DNA from: JACKJA01 sp050297015
GTDB taxonomy: Bacteria; Pseudomonadota; Alphaproteobacteria; Micavibrionales; Micavibrionaceae
NCBI GenBank assembly: GCA_050297015.1
Contig: JBNKRZ010000025.1
Span: 1-39,618 of the forward strand
DNA: 39,618 nucleotides
Direction: 5' to 3'
The translations under genes were made by a program, and so were the position numbers. The notes under the pieces are model-generated. The model worked only from the letters and a program-made list of their open reading frames with translations. It had not been told where the DNA came from and made no database searches. Positions 15,954 to 23,032 of the stretch are shown piece by piece. Each line of letters opens with the position of its first letter. Within the stretch, counting starts at the first letter, position 1.

Positions 15954-16880
15954 TTGTGGAAAAAAGATATAGGGACGCGTAGAACCTGTGAAATGAAAAA
16001 TATGACCGATACATTAAAGGGAATTGTATTGACGAGTGCAGGCTTTAGTCTGTTTGCCATCGGGGATACCATTTTTAAAATTTTGAGTGAATCGTACGCG
16101 GTTGCGCAAAATGTTGTTTTGATCGGCAGTGTGTCGATGGTGCTGTATTTGTTGGCGGCGCATGTTATGGGCGGTGTGCGTAACATGCTGCGTACCAACC
16201 ATCTCAAACTTCATTTGTTTCGCGGGCTTTTGTTTACAGTTCAGGTGTTGGCGGTTATGTATGCTTTTGCACATTTGCCGTTGGCGACGGTGTATGTCCT
16301 TATCTTTATTACGCCGGTTTTGACGGTGCTTGGCGCGATTTTTCTTCTGGGTGAAAATGTTGCTCGTTCGCAATGGATGGCTATTTTTTTTGGGTTAGCA
16401 GGAATCTTGGTGGTCATGCGCCCCGGTGTTGTACCACTTGAATTTGCGAGTGTGGCGGTGCTGGTTTCAGCTTTGATGACGGCGCTTGCCAATCTTATCG
16501 TTCGCAAAATGGGGGAGGGGGAATCTATTCTCTCTTTCGGGCTGTATCCGCAAGCGGTTCTTTTGTTGATTCTTGGGTTGTGGGTGGCACCGTCTTTTGA
16601 AATGCCCGTTTTTACTGATTGGCTTTTTATTCTGTGCGGTGGGGTGCTTAGTGCTGGCGGATTGATGGGAATTGTTCTGGGGTTCCGGTTGGCGAAGGCA
16701 TCCGTTGTGGCACCGTTCCACTATATCCAGATTTTATGGGGCGTGGTTTTGGGCTATTTTGTTTTTGGCGATGTGCCGGATTGGTGGGCGCTCGGCGGCG
16801 GTGTGATTGTCATTGCCAGCGGGTTGTGGCTGATCCGGCATGAGCGCAAAAATATTCCCGATATTTCCGGCCCGCCTTAA
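15954..16880 (+). CDS. EamA/DMT-family permease
   Basis: This is an inner-membrane transporter of the drug/metabolite superfamily with ten predicted hydrophobic helices in two EamA halves; GVVLGYFVFGDVPDWWALGGGVIV (shown here by its core, GYFVFGDVPDWWALGG) is the conserved end of the second repeat. Substrate unknown; metabolite or amino-acid efflux is usual. I kept the TTG at 15954 because AGGGGAG stands about 8 bases before it; ATG 15993 (MKNMTD) is an alternative with a weaker site, and both precede the first helix. It is divergent from sspB; no terminator is obvious before the convergent ssrA apart from the inverted repeat at 16904-16920. Confidence 0.88.
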   Translation: MWKKDIGTRRTCEMKNMTDTLKGIVLTSAGFSLFAIGDTIFKILSESYAVAQNVVLIGSVSMVLYLLAAHVMGGVRNMLRTNHLKLHLFRGLLFTVQVLAVMYAFAHLPLATVYVLIFITPVLTVLGAIFLLGENVARSQWMAIFFGLAGILVVMRPGVVPLEFASVAVLVSALMTALANLIVRKMGEGESILSFGLYPQAVLLLILGLWVAPSFEMPVFTDWLFILCGGVLSAGGLMGIVLGFRLAKASVVAPFHYIQILWGVVLGYFVFGDVPDWWALGGGVIVIASGLWLIRHERKNIPDISGPP

Positions 16881-16903
16881 CGGCGAAATCTTGCGTTTTA
16901 CGT

Positions 16904-16920
16904 GGTACGTATCACGTACC
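16904..16920. repeat. Short perfect inverted repeat between the permease and ssrA
   Basis: GGTACGT, ATC, ACGTACC form a 7-bp stem with a three-base loop, flanked by a further TACGTG/CACGTA symmetry. No T tract follows on either strand; role unknown. Confidence 0.4.
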
Positions 16921-16930
16921 AGCCCAGCCA

Positions 16931-16963
16931 TAAAAAATGGAGCGTTCTGTTGCTAGGTGCTCC
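16931..16963 (-). terminator. Probable ssrA terminator
   Basis: On the minus strand GGAGC (16963-16959) pairs with GCTCC (16943-16939), followed by ATTTTTT. The stem is short, but position directly after the tmRNA coding piece supports it. Confidence 0.55.
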
Positions 16964-17309
16964 GGCCCCCACCTATCCGATGCTAGTCAGACAGGGATTG
17001 AATGTAGCGTGCTACGCGTCCCAATTAGGCAGCGATTGCTTCGCTAACAACAGCGTTGTCATTAGCGGCTACAGCATAGTTGTTATCATTTGCAACTATA
17101 AAAACAGCCCGATAACGGCGGATACAATACCGAGCACCCCAATTGCCTTTACTACGCGTGTCGATCCTGTTTCGGCCCCGCCGTCTGGCACCATTGGTCA
17201 GGTGCTTGATGGCAAATGGTGGAGCCGCCGGGTACTGCCCCCGGGTCCACAACGCTTATTCCGCAACCGCGTTTAGCGCCATATCTGAAGGGACAATCCC
17301 TCCAGCACC
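16951..17309 (-). ncRNA. ssrA: tmRNA, circularly permuted two-piece form
   Basis: Reading leftward: an acceptor piece from about 17309 ending ...GGCGGCTCCACCA at 17217, a 37-base intervening segment, then the coding piece starting GGGGCCGAAACAGGATCGAC at 17179. GGGGCCG pairs with CGGCTCC to close a 7-bp acceptor stem, which proves the permuted order typical of alphaproteobacteria. GGTGCT at the 5' end of the acceptor piece also pairs with AGCACC (16961-16956) at the end of the coding piece. The tag frame opens at GCA 17093 after TATAGTT and ends with TAA at 17025: 22 residues, ANDNNYAVA then ANDNAVVSEAIAA. tmRNA rescues stalled ribosomes and tags the product for ClpXP. The repeated ANDN block is unusual. 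Exact mature ends are estimates. Confidence 0.93.
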
Positions 17310-17313
17310 TATA

Positions 17314-17342
17314 ATTATAGGGGATAGTCTGTGGATTTTCAA
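17314..17342 (-). promoter_or_regulatory. ssrA promoter (sigma-70 type)
   Basis: On the minus strand TTGAAA (17342-17337), a 17-base spacer and a perfect TATAAT (17319-17314) precede the inferred 5' end of the tmRNA precursor (about 17309-17307) by 5-7 bases. Confidence 0.8.
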
Positions 17343-17373
17343 GGATTACGGGCTTCTTTATGTGATCCGTTCA

Positions 17374-17441
17374 TGTCATTCTGAGCGAAGCGAAGAATCT
17401 CGAAAATCATAATAGATCCTTTGCTGACGCTCAGGATGACA
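17374..17441. repeat. REP-like palindromic element
   Basis: TGTCATTCTGAGCG at 17374-17387 is mirrored by CGCTCAGGATGACA at 17428-17441 (one mismatch). The sequence beginning GTCATTCTGAGCGAAGCGAA is a type of intergenic palindrome seen repeatedly in many bacterial genomes. It sits about 20 bp before thyA; it may fold in the thyA leader or simply be a dispersed repeat. Confidence 0.6.
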
Positions 17442-17461
17442 AATTCGAAAAGAAAAAGCAT

Positions 17462-18313
17462 ATGAAGCAATATCTTGATTTATGCCAACGCATCGTTGAT
17501 GACGGCGAATGGGTTGAAAACAAACGCACGGGCAAGCGTGTGTTGACGGTGATTGACGCTGACCTGACTTATAACGTTGCGGCTAACGAATTTCCGCTGA
17601 TTACCACGCGCAAGAGTTACTGGAAAGCCGCGATTGCCGAGTTTCTGGGCTATATGCGCGGCTATGATAATGCCGCTGACTTTCGCTCTATCGGTTGCAA
17701 AACATGGGATGCGAACGCCAATGAGAATGAAGCATGGCTGAATAACCCGCACCGCAAAGGCACCGACGATATGGGCCGCGTCTACGGTGTGCAGGGGCGG
17801 CGCTGGGCCAAGCCGGACGGCGGGCATGTCGACCAACTCCGCAAGATTGTCGATGATCTCTCAAACGGCAATGACGACCGCGGCGAGATTTTGAGCTTTT
17901 ATAATCCCGGCGAGTTTCACATGGGCTGCTTGCGGCCTTGTATGCACACGCACACTTTTAGCCTGCTGGGCGATACGCTGCATTTAACGTCTTACCAGCG
18001 CTCTTGCGATGTGCCATTGGGCCTGAATTTTAACATGGTGCAGGTGTTCTTTTTCCTGAAATTGATGGCGCAGATCACGGGTCATAAACCGGGGAAAGCC
18101 TATCATAAGATCGTGAATGCTCATATCTATGAAGACCAGTTGGACCTGATGCGCGATGTACAGCTCAAACGGGAGCCTTTCTCCGCGCCCACGTTCCACA
18201 TCAACCCGGATATTAAAACGCTGGAGGATGTCGAAACATGGGTTACCACGGATGACTTCTCCGTCGAGGGCTATGAATGCCACGAACCGATTAAATACCC
18301 CTTTGCGGTTTAA
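17462..18313 (+). CDS. thyA: Thymidylate synthase
   Basis: ThyA methylates dUMP to dTMP with methylene-tetrahydrofolate, releasing dihydrofolate. The catalytic cysteine is Cys160 in GCLRPCMHTHTFSL; YQRSCDVPLGLNFN carries the phosphate-binding and dUMP-recognition residues, and the N-terminal TGKRVLTVIDADLTYNV holds the mobile-loop arginine. The 283 residues fit the family (264 in E. coli). The residues around the cysteine (MHTHTFSL) differ from the E. coli HAFFQF pattern, as in some T4-like or divergent ThyA branches. folA follows 62 bp downstream and recycles the dihydrofolate made here. The palindrome at 17374-17441 lies in its 5' region. Confidence 0.95.
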   Translation: MKQYLDLCQRIVDDGEWVENKRTGKRVLTVIDADLTYNVAANEFPLITTRKSYWKAAIAEFLGYMRGYDNAADFRSIGCKTWDANANENEAWLNNPHRKGTDDMGRVYGVQGRRWAKPDGGHVDQLRKIVDDLSNGNDDRGEILSFYNPGEFHMGCLRPCMHTHTFSLLGDTLHLTSYQRSCDVPLGLNFNMVQVFFFLKLMAQITGHKPGKAYHKIVNAHIYEDQLDLMRDVQLKREPFSAPTFHINPDIKTLEDVETWVTTDDFSVEGYECHEPIKYPFAV

Positions 18314-18375
18314 AACTTTACTATCACGGGTTGCGAATGCTAGCGAATTTTACAGGACTCTCTTGAGAGGATGAT

Positions 18376-18945
18376 ATGAAACACATCACAGTATCGGCCA
18401 TTGCGGCGGTAGCGCAAAATTTTACAATCGGTAAGGACGACGATTTGCCGTGGCGGATTCCCGGCGACTGGGCGCATTACAAGCGCACGACGATGGGCAA
18501 GCCGCTGGTGATGGGGCGTAAATCGTATGAGGCACTGGGGCGGCCCTTGCCGGGGCGGACCAATATTGTTGTGTCGCGGGCGCTGCGGATCAACCCGCCG
18601 CAGGACACCGCGCATGCGGATATGATCGAATATGTGCTGGAGGATTTAGACGCCCCGCATAAGGACCAGTTCTTGATCGCGCAAAGTCTTGACGATGCGA
18701 TTGAGGGGGCCAAGAAAATTGCGATGGCCGACGGGGTGGATGAAATCTTTATCAATGGCGGCGGTCAGATTTACCGCGCGGCGATGCCGTTTGTCGAACG
18801 GCTTTACCTGACCCTGATCCACCGTGATTATGAAGGGGATACAACCTTCCCGGAAATTAACTGGGATGAGTGGAATGAGGTGTCTTGCGAGGATTTCCCC
18901 GATAATGACCCACCATATTCCATTAAGTGTTTGGAGCGGAAATAG
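18376..18945 (+). CDS. folA: Dihydrofolate reductase
   Basis: FolA reduces dihydrofolate to tetrahydrofolate with NADPH, the natural partner of ThyA upstream. Visible motifs are VAQNFTIGKDDDLPWRIPGD (active-site Asp31 region and the Met20-like loop), TTMGKPLVMGRKSYEALG, PLPGRTNIVVSR and the NADPH-binding INGGGQIYRAAM. At 189 residues it is slightly longer than E. coli DHFR (159), with an insert around residues 77-95. A GAGAGG ribosome-binding site precedes the ATG. A bidirectional terminator follows. Confidence 0.95.
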   Translation: MKHITVSAIAAVAQNFTIGKDDDLPWRIPGDWAHYKRTTMGKPLVMGRKSYEALGRPLPGRTNIVVSRALRINPPQDTAHADMIEYVLEDLDAPHKDQFLIAQSLDDAIEGAKKIAMADGVDEIFINGGGQIYRAAMPFVERLYLTLIHRDYEGDTTFPEINWDEWNEVSCEDFPDNDPPYSIKCLERK

Positions 18946-18955
18946 GCGTATAAAA

Positions 18956-18984
18956 AAGCCGGAGACTATGCCCCGGCTTCTTTT
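18956..18984. terminator. Bidirectional terminator between folA and the lipoprotein gene
   Basis: AAGCCGG pairs with CCGGCTT around a ten-base loop; a T-rich run follows on the plus strand (TCTTTT) and six A precede it, giving a T run on the minus strand. It serves the convergent folA and lipoprotein genes. Confidence 0.8.
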
Positions 18985-19002
18985 CAAAACGTCTTATGGG
19001 TC

Positions 19003-19440
19003 TTAGTCGTTAATCCCTTTAGGCTCTTGCTCGGTCTTGCGATCGGCTTTGCGCTCTTCTGCCATTTTGCGGTTGGCTTCGATTTCGGCGGCAACGTCGC
19101 ATTCTTTCTGGATGGCGGTTTCTTCGAGGGCTTCATATTCACCTTTCAGACGGCCGAGCTCTTCTTTCTTGTCATCGCCGATCAGGAAGAACAAAGCCGG
19201 CCAGAAGAGGACCAAGCCAACACCCATAGCGACGGCATCTTTATCGGCTTGCTTGTCTTGCGTTCCGGCGATTTCGTTGACTTGACGGCTCACGCGCTGC
19301 ATTTCCATGCGGACCTGTTTACAGCTGTAATCTTGGTATTGTAGCGGCGATACGTATTGAGCGCTGATATTGTCAGAGTGGGAGGCGCAACCGGCTAATA
19401 CGAACGTGGAAAGGAGCAAAGCGCTAATGGTTTTTTTCAT
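19003..19440 (-). CDS. Small membrane lipoprotein, uncharacterised
   Basis: From ATG 19440 the protein starts MKKTISALLLSTFVLAGC, a lipoprotein signal with lipobox LAGC. The mature part has a conserved-looking YVSPLQYQDYSCKQVRMEM segment, a helix with RQVNEIAGTQDKQADKD, a membrane span (VGLVLFWPALFFLIGD) and a charged coiled tail. Lipoproteins with this layout recur in proteobacteria but I know of no assigned function. An in-frame ATG at 19464 is less likely as it would push the signal peptide inward. It stands alone, convergent with folA. Confidence 0.8.
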   Translation of the reverse strand: MKKTISALLLSTFVLAGCASHSDNISAQYVSPLQYQDYSCKQVRMEMQRVSRQVNEIAGTQDKQADKDAVAMGVGLVLFWPALFFLIGDDKKEELGRLKGEYEALEETAIQKECDVAAEIEANRKMAEERKADRKTEQEPKGIND

Positions 19441-19514
19441 TGTGAAACTCTCTTTTATTGTCATGTTATTGGGAAGGGATCTTAATAAACATAAACAACT
19501 TTAAGTGCAACCCG

Positions 19515-20612
19515 TTATTTACAGCCACACGCACCCGATGCGCAGGAGGAGGAGTCTTCCGCCGGGCTGTTTATGGCGATCATAACCTTATCGGCAATCG
19601 CCTTGTAAGCTTGGGTGAAGGCGCTGTCCGGGGCGCTGGCGACCAGTGGCGTGCCGGAATCGCTGGCGGTGCGGATGTCTATGTGCAACGGGATTTTTCC
19701 TAAGAGCGGTACGCCGCGGCTCTGTGCTTCGCTTTCTGCGCCGCCCGTGCCGAAGATGTCGCTTTCATGGCCGCATTCCGGGCATATGAAGGTGCTCATA
19801 TTTTCGACAAGGCCGAGGATCGGGACATTGACCTGTTCGAACATTTCGATGCCTTTACGGGCATCATCGAGGGCAAGGTCTTGCGGGGTGGAAACAATCA
19901 CAGCGCCGGATAGCGGCACTTTCTGCGCGAGCGTCAATTGCGCATCGCCCGTGCCCGGCGGCATGTCAATCACCAGCGTATCCAGCGCGCCCCATTCGAC
20001 ATTGCCGAACATTTGCATCAGGCTTTTATGCACCATTGCGCCGCGCCAGATCACGGCTTTTCCTTCCGGGACGAGGAACCCGATTGACATCATTTTGACA
20101 CCGTGCGCTTCGGGCGGGATCATCTGGTTATCGTCATTGACCGCGGGGCGCTGGCCTTTCAGGCCCATCAGTGTCGGCACGGACGGGCCGTAAATATCGG
20201 CATCCAGAAGGCCAACGGTCTGCCCGCTTTGGGCGAGGGCTACGGCCAGGTTCGCTGCAACAGTGGATTTCCCCACGCCGCCCTTTCCGGATGCAACGGC
20301 GATAATGTTATCGACATGCATCGTGCGTGGTTCCGGCTTTTCCGGTTTTGCCAAAGGTGATGGGGATTGCGCTTGTTCGGGGGCGCGCTCCGCCGTCAAA
20401 ACCGCTGTGGCTTTTTTAACGCCGGGCAGGGCGGCTACGGCGGCTTCCGCCTTTTCTCGTATAGGCTCCATTTGTTCGGCCTGCGCCGGATCTATGGCGA
20501 TGCTGAAACTTACCACGCCGTTTTTGACGGCCAGCCCTTCGATCTGCCCTTGTGCGGGGTCAATAACGCTATTCAGGACTTTCAACACTTTTTTCTTTAA
20601 GGAACCGAACAT
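19515..20612 (-). CDS. mrp: Mrp/ApbC-family iron-sulfur cluster carrier ATPase
   Basis: This P-loop ATPase of the Mrp/Nbp35 group carries and delivers Fe-S clusters. The N-terminal 80 residues are a MIP18/DUF59-like domain (VLNSVIDPAQGQIEGLAVKN onwards), then the deviant Walker A SGKGGVGKST near residue 110, the switch DADIYGPSVPTLMG, and the cluster-binding CPECGHESDIF near 275. The tail SSCASGACGCK is cysteine-rich and could bind metal too. I prefer ATG 20612 (MFGSLKK) because AAAGG lies 8 bases upstream of it; ATG 20618 is only two bases from that site. It is divergent from hflK. Confidence 0.93.
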   Translation of the reverse strand: MFGSLKKKVLKVLNSVIDPAQGQIEGLAVKNGVVSFSIAIDPAQAEQMEPIREKAEAAVAALPGVKKATAVLTAERAPEQAQSPSPLAKPEKPEPRTMHVDNIIAVASGKGGVGKSTVAANLAVALAQSGQTVGLLDADIYGPSVPTLMGLKGQRPAVNDDNQMIPPEAHGVKMMSIGFLVPEGKAVIWRGAMVHKSLMQMFGNVEWGALDTLVIDMPPGTGDAQLTLAQKVPLSGAVIVSTPQDLALDDARKGIEMFEQVNVPILGLVENMSTFICPECGHESDIFGTGGAESEAQSRGVPLLGKIPLHIDIRTASDSGTPLVASAPDSAFTQAYKAIADKVMIAINSPAEDSSSCASGACGCK

Positions 20613-20641
20613 CAACATTGCCTTTTGTTTGAATCACTCTA

Positions 20642-20670
20642 TTGTGTCTACCCATTAGCAAACATATCGT
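20642..20670 (+). promoter_or_regulatory. Candidate hflK promoter
   Basis: TTGTGT and TATCGT are separated by 17 bases, ending about 20 bp before the hflK start. Match to the sigma-70 consensus is partial. Confidence 0.35.
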
Positions 20671-20691
20671 AACAAACATAGAGCTTTTATC

Positions 20692-21819
20692 ATGTCAGAC
20701 AACGACAATAAAAATCCGTGGGGGAGTAATCCCGGAAATCAAGGCGGTGGCAATCCGTGGGGGCAAGGGCCGCGCGGTGGTGGCGGTTCTAATGGCGGTG
20801 GAGATATTCCACCCAATCTTGATGAAATGCTTCGCAAGGCACAGGACAATATGCGCGATATTTTCCCCGGCGATTTTGGTGGTGGAAAGTTTATCCTTCT
20901 GGGGCTTTTGGCGGTTGTGGCTTTATGGTTGGCTAGCGGAGTTTACATCGTCGTTCCCGGTGAGCATGCCGTGATCCAGCGTTTCGGCGCATGGAACCGG
21001 ACGCAGGATACGGAAGGGCTAGGCTATCATCTGCCGTGGCCGATGGAATCTGTCGCCCATGTAAATGTTTCTGAAATGCGGCGTATGGAAATCGGTTTTT
21101 CTGAATATGCAGGGCGCAGCGGTTCTGGAAAACGAGACATTCCGGAAGAAAGTTTGATGCTGACATCGGATGCGAATATTGTTGATCTGGATATGGTCGT
21201 TCTGTGGAATATCAAGTCTGCTGAGGATTATTTGTTTAATATTCGCGGACAGGAAAATACGATCAAAAAAGTTGCGGAAAGCGCTATTCGTGAGGTGATA
21301 GGGCAAACCGAAATGTTCCCGATCATCACGCAGGAACGCGCGGAAGTGGCACAAAAGGCAAAAGAAATCATGATTAAAAATCTGGATGATTATGAATCCG
21401 GTATTAATATTAATCAGGTTTTGATCCAGCAGGCGGAAGTTCATCCGGATGTGCAAGCCGCTTTTCAGGATGTGCAATCCGCTAAACAGGATGCCATTGA
21501 TGCGCAAAACCGGGCAACGCAATACCGCAACGACATTATCCCGAAAGCGCGTGGGCAAGCCATCAAGATGCAGCAAGAGGCCGAAGCTTACAAGCAATCA
21601 AATGTGGCGCGTGCGACAGGGGATGCAGAGCGTTTTAATGCCGTTTACGAAGCTTATTTGAGCGGTAAGGATGTCACGCGCGAGCGGATTTATATCGAAA
21701 CGATGGAAGATGTATTGCAAAACGCGCAGAAAATTATTCTTGATGAAAACGGGCAGGGAAGCGGCGTTGTTCCTTATTTGCCTTTGAGTGAATTAAAACC
21801 GGCAACGGGGAGTAAATAA
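20692..21819 (+). CDS. hflK: HflK, membrane protease FtsH modulator subunit
   Basis: HflK and HflC form a membrane complex of the SPFH/band-7 family that encloses and regulates FtsH. The N-terminal 60 residues are Gly/Asn/Pro-rich (NKNPWGSNPGNQGGGNPWGQ), a hallmark of HflK. One membrane helix follows (FILLGLLAVVALWLASGVYI), then the SPFH domain beginning VVPGEHAVIQRFG, and a coiled region with QAAFQDVQSAKQDAIDAQNR. Length is 375 residues. hflC starts two bases after the stop, so they form one operon with DUF2065, degQ and perhaps miaA. Confidence 0.95.
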   Translation: MSDNDNKNPWGSNPGNQGGGNPWGQGPRGGGGSNGGGDIPPNLDEMLRKAQDNMRDIFPGDFGGGKFILLGLLAVVALWLASGVYIVVPGEHAVIQRFGAWNRTQDTEGLGYHLPWPMESVAHVNVSEMRRMEIGFSEYAGRSGSGKRDIPEESLMLTSDANIVDLDMVVLWNIKSAEDYLFNIRGQENTIKKVAESAIREVIGQTEMFPIITQERAEVAQKAKEIMIKNLDDYESGININQVLIQQAEVHPDVQAAFQDVQSAKQDAIDAQNRATQYRNDIIPKARGQAIKMQQEAEAYKQSNVARATGDAERFNAVYEAYLSGKDVTRERIYIETMEDVLQNAQKIILDENGQGSGVVPYLPLSELKPATGSK

Positions 21820-21821
21820 CA

Positions 21822-22754
21822 ATGAAATTGTTTCATGGCATTCTTCTGATTATTGTGGCCGTTGTCTTCGTCGGCATTAGCCAGTCTTTGTTCACTGTGG
21901 ATGAGCGTGAACAGGCGATTGTTTTGCAATTGGGGAAACCGGTTGGCGAGATTAAAGGGCCGGGCTTGCACTGGAAAATTCCGTTGGTTCAGGATGTGCG
22001 CCGTTTTGAGCGCTGGATTTTATCTGTCGATCCTCAGCCGGAGCAAATGGTGATTTCTTCTGATCGTAAACGTAAGGCTGGAGCGGAGGATGATCCTGCG
22101 GCCCAGATTATTATGGATGGCGATGTAAGCGGAGAGCCGATTATTGTCGATACCTTTGCGCGCTACCGCATTACTGATCCGCTGATGTTTATGAAGACTT
22201 TGCGTACGGTTCATGCCGCCAATCAGCGTCTTGAAAATATTATGGATGATGCGACGCGGGGCGTTTTGGGGAACAGGACTTTGAGTGAGCTGTTGTCCGC
22301 AGAACGTGAAGCGATCATGGAAGATATTCGTATGCGCGTGAATAAAAAGATTTCACAGGATGAGCTGGGGATTGAATTGATTGATATCCGGATTGTGCGC
22401 GCGGACCTGACGCCGGAGCTGCGGGCTTCGACCGTGCGCCGGATGATTTCTGAACTGAAAGAACGTGCTACGGAAACGCGGGCCAAGGGGGAAGAGCTTG
22501 CCCTTGAGATTAGCTCGACGGCGGAAAAAGAGCGGGCTGTTATTTTGGCTGAGGCCGAACGTGATGCGCAGATTACCCGTGGTAATGGTGATAAAATCGC
22601 GATCAAAACCTATGCCGATGCCTTTAATAAGGATAAGGATTTCTATGGTTTTATGCGCTCGATGGAGGCTTACAAAAACACGCTGGCCGATCCGGAAACA
22701 CGTTTGATCCTTTCGCCGGACAGTGCCTTCTTTAAGCATTTTAAAGGGAAATAG
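21822..22754 (+). CDS. hflC: HflC, membrane protease FtsH modulator subunit
   Basis: This is the partner of HflK. A short N-terminal membrane helix (FHGILLIIVAVVFVGISQSL) is followed by the SPFH start VDEREQAIVLQLGKPV and GLHWKIPLVQDVRRFERW. The conserved HflC segment AEAERDAQITRGNGDKIA lies near residue 245, and YGFMRSMEAYKNTL close to the C-terminus is typical. At 310 residues it is complete. It lies between hflK and the DUF2065 gene with minimal spacing. Confidence 0.95.
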   Translation: MKLFHGILLIIVAVVFVGISQSLFTVDEREQAIVLQLGKPVGEIKGPGLHWKIPLVQDVRRFERWILSVDPQPEQMVISSDRKRKAGAEDDPAAQIIMDGDVSGEPIIVDTFARYRITDPLMFMKTLRTVHAANQRLENIMDDATRGVLGNRTLSELLSAEREAIMEDIRMRVNKKISQDELGIELIDIRIVRADLTPELRASTVRRMISELKERATETRAKGEELALEISSTAEKERAVILAEAERDAQITRGNGDKIAIKTYADAFNKDKDFYGFMRSMEAYKNTLADPETRLILSPDSAFFKHFKGK

Positions 22755-22963
22755 TGAACGATTTTGCGCTTTATATCTCAACAGCGGTGGCTTTGATTTT
22801 TGTCATCGAGGGAATGATGTATCTTTTGTTCCCGGATTTTGTGCGTAAGATGATGGCGCTGGCCGTTATGATGCCGGTCGATCGGCTCCGGTTTTTTGGT
22901 GGCATGATGGTGATAACGGGCCTTTTACTAATCTGGTTGTTGCAGGTGGTTTTGGGCGGTTGA
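22754..22963 (+). CDS. DUF2065 (YjeT-like) small membrane protein
   Basis: The 69-residue protein consists of two hydrophobic helices (STAVALIFVIEGMMYLLFP and MMVITGLLLIWLLQVVLG) separated by a short basic loop with FVRKMMALAVMMPVDRLRFFGG. This layout and its place right after hflC match DUF2065/YjeT; the role is unknown. It starts with GTG sharing a base with the hflC stop (TAGTG). Confidence 0.85.
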   Translation: MNDFALYISTAVALIFVIEGMMYLLFPDFVRKMMALAVMMPVDRLRFFGGMMVITGLLLIWLLQVVLGG

Positions 22964-23032
22964 CCTTCTGGGTATATGCTCCTAGTTTAATACCCGGTGA
23001 ACAATTTTTGTATGAATATAGGAAGGAATCTT

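Noticed and set aside
17025..17252. 75-residue minus-strand ORF ending in a repeated ANDN peptide
   Set aside because: Its C-terminal end is the tmRNA tag frame; the upstream part runs through the tRNA-like domain and the intervening segment, so it is not a separate protein.
21019..21597. Long antisense ORF inside hflK (and similar ones inside ilvC and DUF2066 genes)
   Set aside because: Mirror frames of well-supported genes with no domain or ribosome-binding site.
22961..22994. Promoter (TTGACC) and GGGTAT/ATACCC hairpin before degQ
   Set aside because: No -10 at a suitable distance and the hairpin has no T run; left out as unsupported.
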